NCBI GenBank assembly: GCA_903772945.1
Contig: CAICTM010000195.1
Coordinates: 1-64,000, forward strand
Length of the DNA: 64,000 bases
Direction of reading: 5' to 3'
Source of the DNA: Seminavis robusta
Taxonomy: Eukaryota > Bacillariophyta > Bacillariophyceae > Naviculales > Naviculaceae
Each line of letters begins with the position of its first letter. Within the stretch, counting starts at the first letter, position 1. Below the pieces are notes generated by a model. It was not told where the DNA came from. It ran no database searches and saw only the letters and a list, made by a program, of their open reading frames with translations. A program made the translations under genes and the position numbers. Of the stretch, positions 21,700 through 34,771 are shown piece by piece.

Positions 21700-23439
21700 A
21701 TGGATGGCATTGCAGCAATTCGTGGTTACATTGATCGGATAGTGAATGGCGATGAACAGTGCCGAGGCATGAAGGTGCTATTGCTGGATAATGCGACGAC
21801 GCATATTGTGTCGTGTGTGTACTCTCAAACAGAGATTCTTCAAAATGAAGTCTACTTGGTGTCGAGACTCGAAGACGTCGAACGCAAAAACTCCAATCAA
21901 CCCACAACGTCACACCTTAAAGCCGTCTGCTTTATGAGACCCACCGATGCCAACATTGGATTGATCATACGAGAATTGGCCAAACCCAGATTTGCCGAGT
22001 ACCATCTATTCTTTAGTGGCATTGTCACTTCGGGACAAATTCGAATGCTCGCCGAACAAGATGTATCGGAAAAAATCAAACGAGTTCAGGAATTGTACGG
22101 AGATTTCATTCCCATCAACGAAGATTTACTCTCGTTGCAGTCGGGAGACACACTCGCGATGACTGTCGCCGCTGGAACCAGTTGGGCGCCAAAATATGCA
22201 CACTTGTACGACCGAAATTTACAAGGACTACAGGGAATGCTACTAGCTCTCAAACGACAACCCTCGGCCATTCGATATGCGGGGCACTCCCCGTGTGCCG
22301 AAGAATTGGCCAAAGACTTGCACGACACCATTGTACAAGATGACATCTTTCACTTTCGAAAATCCAGGAGAGGTGGACTGCATGTCCTCGTACTAGATAG
22401 AAGAGACGATCCCGTTACACCACTACTCTCACAATGGACCTACCAGGCCATGGTCCACGAACTACTGGGACTCAACAATCACAGAGTCGTACTCAAGGGA
22501 GCACCCAACATACCACCCGATCTGGAGGAAGTCGTACTCTCCTCCACACAAGATCAGTTCTTCTGCGACAATCGGCACAAGAATTTTGGTGAACTGGGAG
22601 AAGAAATTCAACGACTGCTACAGGATTACCAGAAACAAACCGCACAACACAACACGTCCAATCTCAACTCTATTGAAGACATGCAGGCATTCATGGAAAA
22701 GTTCCCCGAATTACGATCCAGATCGCACAATGTTTCCAAACATGTCGCCATTATGGGAGAACTTGCACGGCTCGTAGAAGTCTGCTCACTCATGGATGTT
22801 TCACAATTCGAACAGGAATTGGCTTGTGCCGACGATCAAAATGCACATTGGAGAGAACTCATGCAAAAACTACAATCCGATGCCGTCAAAATTCCTGACA
22901 AACTACGACTCGGGTTGCTATTTGCTCTACGATACGAACTATCGGGGAATATACACATGCTGCAGTCGGCCATGGACAAAGCGGGCGTACCTCCCGATAT
23001 GGTAGAATTGGTCAATGTCATGCTCAGATACGCAGGACACAAATCAAGAGGTCCGGGATTGTACGGGGAACATCACAATCTAATGAAGAAAATGACCAAG
23101 AGTTTCATCACCAGTGTCCAGGGCGTACAGAATGTCTATGCACAACATATCCCACTCCTCATGGACACCATTCAGTCCGTCATTCGAGGAAAACTGCCAA
23201 CCAGCACACATCCATTGGTACCTGGGAGTGCCGATGTGGCCATGCAACCGGAAGCGGCAATACCAGAAGAAATACTGGTGTTTGTGGTGGGAGGTGTCAC
23301 TTACGAAGAAGGAACCAAGGTCAGTGAGTTCAATCAGGCCCAGGCCAATCAAGGAGGAAGGTTTCGTGTCATTCTGGGAGGTAGTACGGTCCACAATAGC
23401 ACCAGTTTCCTGGAGGAACTCAAGAGGACATCACTGTAA
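21700..23439 (+). CDS. VPS45, Sec1/Munc18-family SNARE regulator
   Basis: Single-exon protein of 579 residues, the usual VPS45 length. Sec1/Munc18 features include KVLLLDNATTHIVS near the N-terminus, FMRPTDANIGLIIREL, LHVLVLDRRDDPVTPLLSQWTYQAMVHEL (read in pieces), and a C-terminal block VFVVGGVTYEEG. These are characteristic of VPS45, which binds the TGN/endosomal syntaxin and promotes SNARE assembly for vesicle fusion. The ATG at 21700 was chosen because it begins with MDGIAAIRGYIDRI, the conserved start; the frame is open upstream but only over the GA repeat. Confidence 0.92.
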   Translation: MDGIAAIRGYIDRIVNGDEQCRGMKVLLLDNATTHIVSCVYSQTEILQNEVYLVSRLEDVERKNSNQPTTSHLKAVCFMRPTDANIGLIIRELAKPRFAEYHLFFSGIVTSGQIRMLAEQDVSEKIKRVQELYGDFIPINEDLLSLQSGDTLAMTVAAGTSWAPKYAHLYDRNLQGLQGMLLALKRQPSAIRYAGHSPCAEELAKDLHDTIVQDDIFHFRKSRRGGLHVLVLDRRDDPVTPLLSQWTYQAMVHELLGLNNHRVVLKGAPNIPPDLEEVVLSSTQDQFFCDNRHKNFGELGEEIQRLLQDYQKQTAQHNTSNLNSIEDMQAFMEKFPELRSRSHNVSKHVAIMGELARLVEVCSLMDVSQFEQELACADDQNAHWRELMQKLQSDAVKIPDKLRLGLLFALRYELSGNIHMLQSAMDKAGVPPDMVELVNVMLRYAGHKSRGPGLYGEHHNLMKKMTKSFITSVQGVQNVYAQHIPLLMDTIQSVIRGKLPTSTHPLVPGSADVAMQPEAAIPEEILVFVVGGVTYEEGTKVSEFNQAQANQGGRFRVILGGSTVHNSTSFLEELKRTSL

Positions 23440-24184
23440 CTTAAAGAAAATGAACGATAGACTTTTGTTTTTTGATGTCTGGCTGTTCCGTCTGCATGCG
23501 GCTATGCTGTGAGCCCAATGCTTGTGGAGCTGGTACCGTGCGGTAGCGCTACCGAAACGGAAAAAGGATTTCGATGAAGCGCACTTGCCTGGAAGAACCG
23601 TCTCAATTTCACGGAGCTCGAATTGTACAATTTCCAGGTGGCCAAGCAGAAGGCAATGGGCCGGAATGAGGCAAATCAGACACAAAAAACATCCAACTTT
23701 TAGCAACGTTAGTTATGGCAAACTAGCAGCGTTATGACTTAGGACAACCCTGTACTCTTCTTTAGCCTCGGAGAATAAGTCAAAACCAGTGGCGCAGTGT
23801 GGACACCACCAGTACAAAGATCAGCCTGGTGCTGTCCTTTGGCAACATAGCCACACTCCTCAGCATCAGGGAACGAGATAAAACTAGTGTGAACAGTGCC
23901 GATACTGTACAATGAATGCATTGCGTGCATGCAATCGTATCAAGATAGATCAGGCAGGTTGTTGTCGTTTGGATTTACGGTGTGTATCCCATTCACCCAA
24001 GATTCTGTAGAGAGAATACAACGATGTTTGGTTCTTAGTACTGGTAGTATGTTTGATTTTTAAGGCTCCATTCTCATCCTGAGGTACATGTACTTACTGG
24101 GTGCAACTATCGCCTCTGCAAACTCATCTGCGGTTTGCTTGTTCAATGAAAAGCCGAATCCAATCTTCCAACAGACCACCTAAA
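23440..24184. other. Spacer between convergent genes
   Basis: A 745-bp gap between the 3' ends of VPS45 and the RRM gene. It holds an inverted repeat GGTACCGTGCGGTAGCGCTACCG-like stretch near 23531-23553 but no gene I can support. Confidence 0.35.
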
Positions 24185-24969
24185 CTAACTTTTACCATAG
24201 GTCAATTTCAATTGATCCTTGTTTGTCAGATTGAATCCATTCAATCCTTGCAGTGCCAGAGCAGCGCGTGGTTCATCCTCAAACTCCACAAATGCCAGTC
24301 CAGGCCGAGGCATTCGAACTTCCTTGAATCCGGCATACTGTCGAAACAACATGGAGAGCATCATTTCGTTGCACTCATCTGGCAGATCCTTGGCAAACAA
24401 GATGCGCGAAGGTTGAGCCGTTGGTTCGGAAGAGGCGGCAGCCGCATCACTTGCATCGCCCGCAGCATCCATAGGGGCATCCGCGGGAGTATTTGTCGTT
24501 TCAGCAGCAGCTGCTGCAACGGCCTTCTTCCGCTTGGCTTTGGGTACGTAGGTTCCATCTCGCTTGGCAATTCGATCCGATTTTTCCCGAGCATATTCGA
24601 GCATCAAATCCTTCCCAAAGAAAGTAAACCCCTGTTCCTTCTGCAACGCCGCTGTTGCCGACTGCACATCATTGTAAATGACGAAAGCCTGTCCTCTCAA
24701 TCCTTCTCGTCTAAGGGTAATCACTTCAAGGACCTGTCACGAGAGCAAAAATGGGAGTGAGTGCATGAGTGACGAACAACGCACAAGATAGAAAGCCGAC
24801 ACAGATCAGACAACTAGCTGCAAAACGATCAAAGAGAGCCACTTCGACGACGTACCTTGCCATGGCGAGTGAACAGAGAGTACAAGGCTCGTCTCAGCAG
24901 AGGTTTCTTGATCTTCCAATCTATGTTTTTCACATAGAGAGTGGCGTTGGGCTGGGCTATCGCCGACAT
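24185..24969 (-). CDS. U1A/U2B''-like spliceosomal RRM protein
   Basis: Predicted 220 residues from exons 24856-24969 and 24185-24733 (122-bp intron). Two RNA-recognition motifs frame an Ala-rich linker. RRM1 has RNP2 LYVKNI and RNP1 RGQAFVIY; RRM2 has RNP2 ILFAKDLP and RNP1 GLAFVEF. The start MSAIAQPNATLYVKNIDW and the basic KAKRKKA after RRM1 fit U1A/U2B'' (SNF) proteins, which bind stem-loops of U1 or U2 snRNA. The U1A versus U2B'' choice cannot be made by eye. It lies head-to-head with the proteasome gene. Confidence 0.88.
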
Positions 24970-26255
<1,286 letters not shown>

Positions 26256-26393
26256 GTACTGTAGATTGGCAAGAGCGAGCACTCAATAACAACGCTGGAA
26301 GAAAGATCTAAAGTCTAGGAAGAATATCTACATCTCAACTTGGATGGGATTGAATAGGCACTACCTGTATGCTGTGGCTGGAAGCTAACTAGT

Positions 26394-29063
26394 CTAGTCA
26401 TTGGCTTCCACTTCGGAAGCAACACGTTTTGCCTTCTTCTCTTTCTTCTTTTCCTTCTTCTCTGCCTTGGCGTGTTTCTTGGCCTCTTTCTTCTTCTTCT
26501 TTTCCTTCTTCTCCCCCTTGCTGGGTTTGACCGTTTGGCTTTGCAGCAGCATCAACTCGGCTTCCTTTTGCGCGGCCACAATGGCAGCATGAGCCGCGGC
26601 GCTGAGTGTCGAGCCTTGTGCCGCTGTTGCATTGGTTTCGGTTCCAATATCAGAACCAGTATCTTTGTCTTCAACCGGTGGTGCAGCTTGTTCGACTGGG
26701 TCTTCAACCGGTGGTGCAGCTTGTGAAACATCATTAGCTTCTTCCGAGACTTCTCCTTTTGGAGTCTGCGACGACGATTGGACCTCATCGCCAGCCTCTT
26801 TTTCGACGTCTGGTGCCCTGTCGTTCTCAGCCTTCGGCTCCTGATCCTTTTGATTGTCATCTGAACCAATGAAGAATTCCTCGTCGTCGCTGTCGTTTTG
26901 CGAGGCCGCCACCGGCTTGGGCGCCACTGGTGCTGCGTAGTCACCGTCGTCTGCTTCACTGACAAAGAACTCCTCGTCATCATTGCCTGCATTGTCAGGT
27001 AGAGGGTTGATGCTGCCCACACTTGCTGCTTGATCAACTTCACTTTGCTTCACCTCAGTGTCATCCACAAAGAAATCATCATCGTCTTCGTCAAAAGTAG
27101 TTGCTGCTTTGGGGGTATCAGCTTCTCCTTCGCCACGATTAGGCGGTTCGTCAGCATCATCACTCTTTCTAGCTTGGCCGGTGTCGGCCTCTGGCTCCTC
27201 GGTTGCGGTTGTCTCAGGGATCTTTTCTGCAGATCCGCCTTCCTTTGCTTCTATAGAATCAGCTTCGGCATTCTGTGCATTCGGAGGCTCAGCAGTGCCG
27301 TCATGCTCTGCACTGTTGTCGTCGTCTTCTTCAGTTTCCCTGCTGCTTGGTTGGTCACCATGGCCGCCAGGTACGCCGTCGGGCACTTGATCACCTCCAT
27401 TGGGTTCCCCCTTGGTGTCGTCGTCACCCTCGCAAGGGTCTCCAAAGGAATCATGGTCGCCACCCTCAACTTTGGGCTCTGCTGTTGCACCCTTTTCACT
27501 ATCGCCATTGACTGTTTCCTCAGAGCGGCCCTGGTCCGGAGTGACTGCGGCAGCTTGAGTGTTCTCATTGTCGACAGCTCGAGTCTCCTCGTGCTCGGAC
27601 TCGTGCTCATCCTGAATGCCAGGTTCAGCCTTCGATGCCTGACTACCAGTAGACGACACCTCGTCCTCATCTTCCTCTTTTATCACTTCAGGTTTGGCTT
27701 GTTCACGTCGGTAAGAACCACGAGAGTTGGTGTTCGGTGGCGACTGTGTTTCTTCCTCTTGTGTTGACTTGTCCAGGTCTTGCAACGCTTCCTCATCGTA
27801 GAAGAAATCGTCATCGTCACTATCGTCTCTGGAGGTTTGTGATTTGATTGTTGCCTTTGTAGCTGCTGGTTCGTCCTCGTCGTCACTTGCCAAAAATGCT
27901 TCCAATGCATCCCTGGTGTTTCCGGGTGTTGGTGCTACTTGGTCAATCGTTGAGGGAGGGGCTTGTTCTTGCACATTAAGGATGTTTCTTCTTCGTCCCG
28001 CTGAATCATCTGTGCTGCTCGCAGCCCCTTCCAAATTAACCATTGGTCCAGCTCCATTGGCAACCCCGTTGGCAGCAAGTTGCTGCAATTGCGGCTTGTG
28101 ACGACTAGCTTTTGGTGGCTTGGGTCCCTTGTAGGAAGGGGGAGGAGGTTGTGGATCTTCTGAGTAATCTTCAGCCTGATTGACCATTTTGAGAAAGTCC
28201 TTGTATTTCACACGTGGAACTTCCCGTGATTTGGCCAACTGTTCATCGACCAATGTGAGCTGAAATTCAAGCTCTTTTCGTTTTATGTGCATGAAAGTAT
28301 CAAAAAGGAATTGATGTAGAGTGCTCAAACCGTAGCAATTGTACAATGATATGGTTCCAAATTGAATCAGAACTTGCTGTGGGTTCAGAATCTGTTCCGC
28401 AGATTGTTGCAGTAATGCTATAATCAATTGTTGTATCTCTCCTTCCTGGATCCCACCCTTTTTCTTACTATTGTGGACATCCCGAAAGTTGACCAGGAAA
28501 CACATTCGCAGTGCTAACGTCGAAGGATCGCATTGTTGCTGTTCTATTGCCATTTTTTGGACTTGTATCAGGTCTGAAATGATCTTGGCAATGTGTATTT
28601 GAACCTGACGCGGGTCCTCTTTTGGATTGACCAAAACAATGACAAAATCAAGGCGATTCTCCATGTTCTGATAGAGTTCCTGTGTGGCTTCAACCTTGAC
28701 TTGAACTCTTTCCATCAGCGAAAATCCATCAGGGGCTTGATAGGGTATGATGGCCCTAGTTGAGTTTTGCTCTGGCGATTGTTGTGGTTTTTGAAGTTCG
28801 TCATTGTCGAATGGATCCCTCCCCTTGAGTCTTTCGAGAAGTGTACGTTTTCCGACCTTTGGCAGCCCCAAGATGACGCCTTCCAGTGTTTTCACGGGAG
28901 TTGTGGGTGGCCTTGCCCTTTTTTGTGTGGGCCTTCTACCGGCTTGAGCATTCGTTTGTCGACCGCCTGGGTGACGACCGGGACGAGGGCCGGGGGAATA
29001 TTGTCGATGTGATCCCGTTGGAGGTTGTCCCTCCTCATAAAAGACAGATTCTGTGGCACCCAT
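26394..29063 (-). CDS. RABL6-like GTPase-family protein with long acidic and lysine-rich tail
   Basis: Single-exon protein of 889 residues. The N-terminal third has a P-loop-like GLPKVGKRTLL (about residues 66-76), then VIVLVNPKEDP, FLVNFRDV, and a C-terminal domain block LYNCYGLSTLHQFLFDTF matching the NSFGLKYLHKFF region of RABL6. The remaining two thirds are low-complexity Asp/Glu-rich with repeated DDDDFF-type clusters, ending in a Lys-rich coil. The P-loop is GKRT, not GK[ST], so nucleotide binding may be altered. Start ATG 29063 begins MGATES, which fits an N-myristoylation signal (Gly2, Ser6), suggesting membrane attachment. The upstream in-frame extension has no ATG. Similarity is partial, so the family call is moderate. 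Confidence 0.68.
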   Translation of the reverse strand: MGATESVFYEEGQPPTGSHRQYSPGPRPGRHPGGRQTNAQAGRRPTQKRARPPTTPVKTLEGVILGLPKVGKRTLLERLKGRDPFDNDELQKPQQSPEQNSTRAIIPYQAPDGFSLMERVQVKVEATQELYQNMENRLDFVIVLVNPKEDPRQVQIHIAKIISDLIQVQKMAIEQQQCDPSTLALRMCFLVNFRDVHNSKKKGGIQEGEIQQLIIALLQQSAEQILNPQQVLIQFGTISLYNCYGLSTLHQFLFDTFMHIKRKELEFQLTLVDEQLAKSREVPRVKYKDFLKMVNQAEDYSEDPQPPPPSYKGPKPPKASRHKPQLQQLAANGVANGAGPMVNLEGAASSTDDSAGRRRNILNVQEQAPPSTIDQVAPTPGNTRDALEAFLASDDEDEPAATKATIKSQTSRDDSDDDDFFYDEEALQDLDKSTQEEETQSPPNTNSRGSYRREQAKPEVIKEEDEDEVSSTGSQASKAEPGIQDEHESEHEETRAVDNENTQAAAVTPDQGRSEETVNGDSEKGATAEPKVEGGDHDSFGDPCEGDDDTKGEPNGGDQVPDGVPGGHGDQPSSRETEEDDDNSAEHDGTAEPPNAQNAEADSIEAKEGGSAEKIPETTATEEPEADTGQARKSDDADEPPNRGEGEADTPKAATTFDEDDDDFFVDDTEVKQSEVDQAASVGSINPLPDNAGNDDEEFFVSEADDGDYAAPVAPKPVAASQNDSDDEEFFIGSDDNQKDQEPKAENDRAPDVEKEAGDEVQSSSQTPKGEVSEEANDVSQAAPPVEDPVEQAAPPVEDKDTGSDIGTETNATAAQGSTLSAAAHAAIVAAQKEAELMLLQSQTVKPSKGEKKEKKKKKEAKKHAKAEKKEKKKEKKAKRVASEVEAND

Positions 29064-29606
29064 CGTAAATGGATGATGAGCAGGATATAATGTGTACTGA
29101 GTAGAAGACTGAGGAATGAAGAGGAACCTTCTTTCGGTGTTGTAGATTCTCTGTTTCCACCCACTAGCCGACAAAGTCCTTCCTCCTACTAAGTTAAGGG
29201 AACATGAGTCGAGTCTCCTGGTTCCTCTCTAATAAGCAAAATGCAGTGAGGGTAGAATACTGCTATTATTGAACGGCACAGCGAACTCCATTGTCCTCGA
29301 CGAGTGGAGATCCCGCCATTGCAGTTCCGGAAACAGGGGATAAAAAGATACAAACGTTTTACCCCTTCCCCCCATCTGTATTTCAGCCAGGCGAAATGTA
29401 GACGGCCACAAAATCAATTAATGAGCCACCGCGTTCGTACGTGTTGCCTTGTTGCCATGATTTTGAATGGACGGAGCATCAAATCAAAGTTGACGCAGAG
29501 AGCAACTTCGCTGCATCCCCGCTCTGAAACGATCAATTAAGCCTCCAACCATACCTGACAGCCATCAAGCTCGAAGTTTTTCTTTCAAAATCCAGAAGTA
29601 TCGAGT
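29064..29606. promoter_or_regulatory. Divergent spacer, RABL6-like / methyltransferase
   Basis: A 543-bp spacer between divergent genes. No gene, repeat or regulatory motif stands out. Confidence 0.3.
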
Positions 29607-30597
29607 ATGAAGTTATTGAGACAAAGTCTGTTTGCCCTCATCGCTGCGGGATCAACTCGACGATCTGTAGCGTTTGTCACTCCCAAATTATTGCCACCAG
29701 TTTCCATTGCTAATAGCCGACTGTTCGAGTCAAAAGCAGGCACCACCGATGATATCCCCATGGCCGAAAAAGTCTTGATGGCACCCAAGTGGCCTCCAGA
29801 GTGGCCCTACTCGGACACTGATTTTGCTCGAATGGACGAAAGTGACGACAAGATCTTTTATGATCAACCGCGTTTGGTGTATCATATTGATGATCCTGCC
29901 GTAGAGGCATTAACCCAATATTACGCGGAAAACTTCAAGGATGGAGAAGATATCCTAGATATTTGCAGTTCCTGGGTGAGCCATTTTCCCAAAGAATTCA
30001 AGGGAGGAAATGTCGTTGGTTTGGGGATGAATGAGTATGAGTGAGTTTTTAGAGCTTTTTTCGTCTGGTCTTGCTTCTGTTTCTATTTCTATTCTCCTGA
30101 CCAGGCACTGTTCGAACTTTAATAGATTGAGCCAAAACAAACAGCTTTCTTCCTTTGTTGTCGAGGATTTGAACGAAAAACCAGTTTTTCCGTTTGATGA
30201 CGAATCTTTTGACAAAGTTACCTGCGTTGTGTCAGTCGACTATCTAAACAAACCATTGGAAGTCTTCAAAGAAATTGGGCGAGTCCTCCGACCTGGAGGG
30301 GAGTGCATTCTGTCCATGAGCAACCGATGGTAAGGTGGCCTGTTGGTGATGCTTTTGCTCGACTGTTTGGTTGGCTGGCTCACTAATCTCATTTCTACTA
30401 TGCTCGTACACATATTTAGTTTCCCAACGAAGGCATTTCAAATTTGGCTTCAGACATCAGACCTGGAACACGTCTTCATTGCTGGATCGTTCTTCCATTA
30501 CGCCGGGCTATTTGAGCCTCCCAGCAGCAAAGATATTTCGCCCAATCCAGGTCGAAGCGATCCTCTCTACATCGTCAAAGCGACCAAGAAATCATAG
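29607..30597 (+). CDS. Type-11 SAM-dependent methyltransferase, probably plastid-targeted
   Basis: Predicted 271 residues from exons 29607-30040, 30126-30329 and 30420-30597. Motif order is that of a class I methyltransferase: DICSSWVSHFP, VVGLGMNEYE/LSQN across intron 1, then VEDLN, FDKVTCVVSVDYL and GRVLRPGGECILSMSNR/CFPTKAFQIW across intron 2. Intron 1 acceptor (30124-30125) was chosen over an earlier AG because it restores the NEYELSQN block. The substrate is unknown. The N-terminus is a signal peptide (KLLRQSLFALIAAG) followed by SVA-FVTPK, an ASAFAP-like plastid cleavage site. Confidence 0.82.
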
Positions 30598-30711
30598 ATT
30601 GCTGGTACCAGACTCCATCCCTCAAACGTTTGCTAATCTACAACAGAAAAGATTGCATGTTTAATGGCTTTCTAGAAAAGTTAAAAATCACAAAGCTGCA
30701 TTATCTATAGT

Positions 30712-33700
30712 TTAGTATTCGCCAGCGGGAAACCCAGACTGAGTTGCCATGTGATCAATTTTGACTCCGTTTGCAGTGAACCCCAGCTTCAGCTTGAGCA
30801 TGAGGTTCTTTGTTCCCAGCATAGAATTCGTCACATTAATTGTCTGAGTCACTTGCTTGTTGTTATTTCCACTGGGGGGCACGGTGGTTGATGTTGGTGG
30901 TTGCATTTCCAGTGTGACATACTTGGGAACTGCAACCTGCAGACTGAGCCCAACTATCGGGGCATTGGTCTGGTTTGTGAATTTTGCCAACAGGGTAGAC
31001 TTCTGTTTGTTCCATTGATCAGGTTTCACGCACTCGAATTCTATTGACAAGCCTGAATGATTGGGTCCAGGCACCGTAATTGAGCTCGACTGAGGAGCAG
31101 GTGCGGGAGCTGCAGGGGTGGGTTGAGCCCCAAAGAGGTCACTTGCTGACGAAGGCTGTTGCTGTTGTTGCTGCTGAATAGGGGGCGCACCAAACAAATC
31201 CATTGGATTGACTGCTGCTGGTGCTGCTGGTTGAGGAGCAGGCGCAGGGGTGGCACCAAAAAGGTCGAGAGGATTCACAACGACTGGCGCTGCTGCGGCT
31301 TGTTGCTGAGCAGGGGGAGCCGAGAATGGGTCGTAGCCGCCCGCTGCTGGTGCAGGCGCGGGCTGAGCAGCAAAAATCTCGGACAGAAGATCCATGTCAC
31401 TCTTTCCAGCATCACCCTGGGCAGCAGGCTTGCTGTCAAAGAGGCCGCCATTCTGTTGTGGAGCGGCGCTTGCTTCCCCACCACCCAACATATCAAAGTC
31501 CAACAAGTCGCCACCACCAGACTTGGTTCCCACTGCCGCTGGCGTAGAAACCGAATCCCCATCCGCACCGAAGCTTTCGCTTGTGGCCTGCTTTTTCTCC
31601 AGAACCTTCAAGTCAACCATGGGCATTCTTGCCAAAGCCTCCTTCGCAGCTTGAACGACAGCTGCAGTGACGGTGGGAGGAGCTCCATTTTCCACTCCAA
31701 AAATATCATCGCTGTTAACCTTCGGTGCCTTGGCAATGCCCTTAGTGGCATTGATCAAAGCATCGTACTCACAAGACCGTAACTGCAGTTCGAGTGAGTG
31801 CGAAGATTCGTGCTTTTTGATAAGGGTGTGCAGTTTCTCCAGAGCTGCCGCATCTCCTTTATCCCTGAAGCGGTCGCTCAACTTTGCAAAGCAGGTAAGC
31901 GCTCGGTGCTTCACATCGAGCGGACACGAGAGCCTTGACATGACTTCATGAACGGTGTCCACAACGTTGATCGGCTCTAATGCCATAAAGGTGATAGTGA
32001 CAGGACTGGACAAGGAGTCCATGCCATCCGGGCCGACCTCGTTCGGAGCTGTGTAGGAGTAGGGTTGCAAGAGTAGATCGCCGTATTCGCCGATGCACCA
32101 AATACCCACAGCAAGGAGACCACGCTGAGTTCCGTCGTCGTCTCTAATAGCTTTCAACAGCTTGTGCGTTGCATAGGCATGGATGTCTTCTGCAGCTCGT
32201 GAAATGTACACTGCACAAGCACTTTGCACGTCCCGTGTTGACTCTCTTCCAGCAATGGTTAGCATAGTGATGAGTGTGTCGACCCTCCATCGATCGTTTG
32301 GACTGTATCGCTCCACGACGCGGAGCACGCGTGTACAAATATCCCCGCGGTGTTCCCGAGGACACAGAACCAAGTAATTGAGAAGCTCGGCTGTGAGCGT
32401 CTCGACGTTTTCGTGATTGACAAGGTGATAAATCAATTCGAGAGCTCTCATGCGGATACTGATATCGGGATCCTTCAGACAGTCCACCACCGTCTGTCTA
32501 TGACGTTGCAGAGCCGATGAGGCGCTGTTTCCACCATCATCAGCTGGTACCGTGCTTCCGCGCCCGGATTGCTGTTGTTGTACAGTGCATCTCGCCAAAG
32601 TGTTCAAGGCAACGTATCGGATGTTGTTGTCACGATTGAGAAGGAATCGCCCCAGGATGTTGACGGCAAGCACGCGGAGTCCATCCTCGCTCTCTACACC
32701 CATGATAGTCTGGACACATTCATACAGAATGGCATTGCCGGCATTTTTCGATGTTTCCGTGTTTGTGGCCACCTGAGCCAGCACATCGTTCATTGCTTCC
32801 GAGGCCTTTTCGTTGTTGACTCCCAAAAGGCGAAGCAATGTCAAAAGCTGGACCTGCAGGAATGGATCCGAAATTCCACCCACATCATGATCAGGAGAAA
32901 AGCCACTGCTGAGAAGGTTTCGAAGCATCTTGACTAAGGTGGGCACCAAGCGGAGGAACGAAGCTCGACACTGGGTAGAAAACGGATCCTCGTCGTCCTC
33001 TTCGGCGTTGCGGTAGTCAATCATAAGGACTTGAGTCATAAGCTGGGCCACCGTAATTAAAACTCCGTGGCTCTTGTCTTTCAGCAACGTGACGATCCGG
33101 TCGACAAAATCTTCCACCATATCGGGACACTTGGCCAGGCACCTGACCATGGCAAGACAGGCTTTTTTCCTCAAATATGGCATTGGAGATTTCAAATGCT
33201 TATCCACCTCAGGAGCCAAGTCCCTGGACATATCGGCAGTTGCTAGATTTCCAATGGCACAGAGGGCCAAGCCAGCTACAAACTTGTTGTCCGCGTTCAA
33301 ATCATTCTTCAGCGAGTTTGTGGCCAACATGAGCACATCGGCTTCTTCTGAGAGTAGTAGCATCATGCCTAGATAACCAATTCTCTTTTCAGGGAAGTGT
33401 GGAGAGGCTGTCAGCTTCATACACTCAAGTTGACCAAAGTGGGTTGGGTAGCCTAAAACCAAAAAATGATAATTTGAGTCTACCGAAGCAAGGATGACTA
33501 TTATCGTATTCAAATACCCCTCGAATAGGAAAAAAGACTCTAATCATCCGCCAACGAGAAAGATCCAACAACACCGCCAGCAATGACATGGGCAACAACA
33601 AAAATCAAAGATAACGGGTGCTTACCGAGCATATGCATAAACAGAAGCTTCGCAACATTGCGGTGTCGATAATGCTCCTGTTCTTCTCGAATGGCTGTCC

Positions 33701-33797
33701 TGATCATTGCCGACTCCTTGGCAATGACTGCGCGCTCCTCGGCAGCCGTCTTGCAAGCCCTGACCTTGCGGATAAGGTCTCTTAGTTTCATAGACAT
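30712..33797 (-). CDS. AP-1 complex gamma-adaptin (large subunit)
   Basis: Predicted 970 residues from exons 33626-33797 and 30712-33452 (173-bp intron). The N-terminal trunk [47 protein letters not shown] across the intron, and [15 protein letters not shown] are typical of AP-1 gamma. It has a Gln/Pro/Ala-rich hinge with LDLFGA-type clathrin-box-like and DPF motifs (nucleotides 31130-31400) and a C-terminal gamma-ear ([16 protein letters not shown] to the end, about residue 850 on). AP-1 sorts cargo into clathrin vesicles at the trans-Golgi and endosomes. Confidence 0.93.
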
Positions 33798-34771
33798 CTT
33801 GAAATCGTCTCTTGTTGCTGCTCCTTTTATAAACCAAAGTTAATGGGGCGCCAATGCCAATACAACAACAAACAAGTGCTGGGTATCCCAACAAGGTCGT
33901 GAGAGATCCTCGCTGTTGGGCCTGATGCTGTGAGTGAATGAGCAGTGAATGGAGCCAAGATCCAACGAAGGAGGCCCGCTCCTGCCAGACTGTCTGACCG
34001 CCGTCCGTGCCAGATTTCGGTCATTGGCATTGGCATCCGTGCAACGTGCAACCAAGCGGCCGATACGGCCATGGCATGGCATGGTTAGTGAGCTGGCTCT
34101 GCGGAGCTGCAATGCATGCATTGTAGATGTCTGGCTATGGTAGCTACAGCTGTAGGTACATGTAGAAGAAGCCTGGGATGATAAGGCGTGAGACAAGCGA
34201 AAGGTTCAATTTGAGGCTAAGGCAGAGGCCGCTTTGCTGTCGAAACGAAAAACTACTATCATGGCATATGATATAGCCACCCCGTGGCCGTAGATTGCTA
34301 ATCTAGCTAGGAAACCCTTGACGACAAACCTTGATAGATCAATGCCAAAGACGCGAGGGACGGTATCTGATGCAGGTTGCGGCAAATTGGACCAGACAGA
34401 CCGTGACAGCATCTATAGCACGCAATAGATCTTGATACGAGACGAAGGGTTTGCTCCATTTGTTTTCTAACTAATAGAGCAATGGTCGCATGAACCAAAG
34501 CTGCAAGCCTTCCAGCGACATGTCATTCATTCAATGCTACTTGACTAAATGTTTAAATGTCTATGGGAAAGACCGATACTTGTGAATGCTTTCATGGTCA
34601 AAAGGTCAATGCTTAGTCCACAAAGAGTGCCGGATTGTGGTGCAGTGCATTGGTTGATCTCCGATTGGTTTCTGTTCAGAAGTCAACGAACCAACACACA
34701 ACCCGTAGAATTGATTCCGGGCGACGCTAGATGCTGTTGCGAAGCCTCCTTCCTCCTCCGATACAAGCAGT
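33798..34771. other. Intergenic region upstream of AP-1 gamma
   Basis: About 974 bp between AP-1 gamma (reading left) and the V-ATPase d 3' end. It contains short direct repeats (GGCATTGGCATTGGCAT at about 34023-34038, and CATGGCATGGCATGG at about 34071-34085) but no supportable gene. Confidence 0.4.

Noticed and set aside
27030-27767. 245-codon plus-strand frame over the RABL6-like gene
   Set aside because: It is the complement of an Asp/Glu-rich coding region; such regions give long antisense frames by composition.
30041-30113. Earlier acceptor for intron 1 of the plastid methyltransferase
   Set aside because: It would add HCSNFNR and lose the conserved ELSQN continuation, so the acceptor at 30124-30125 was preferred.
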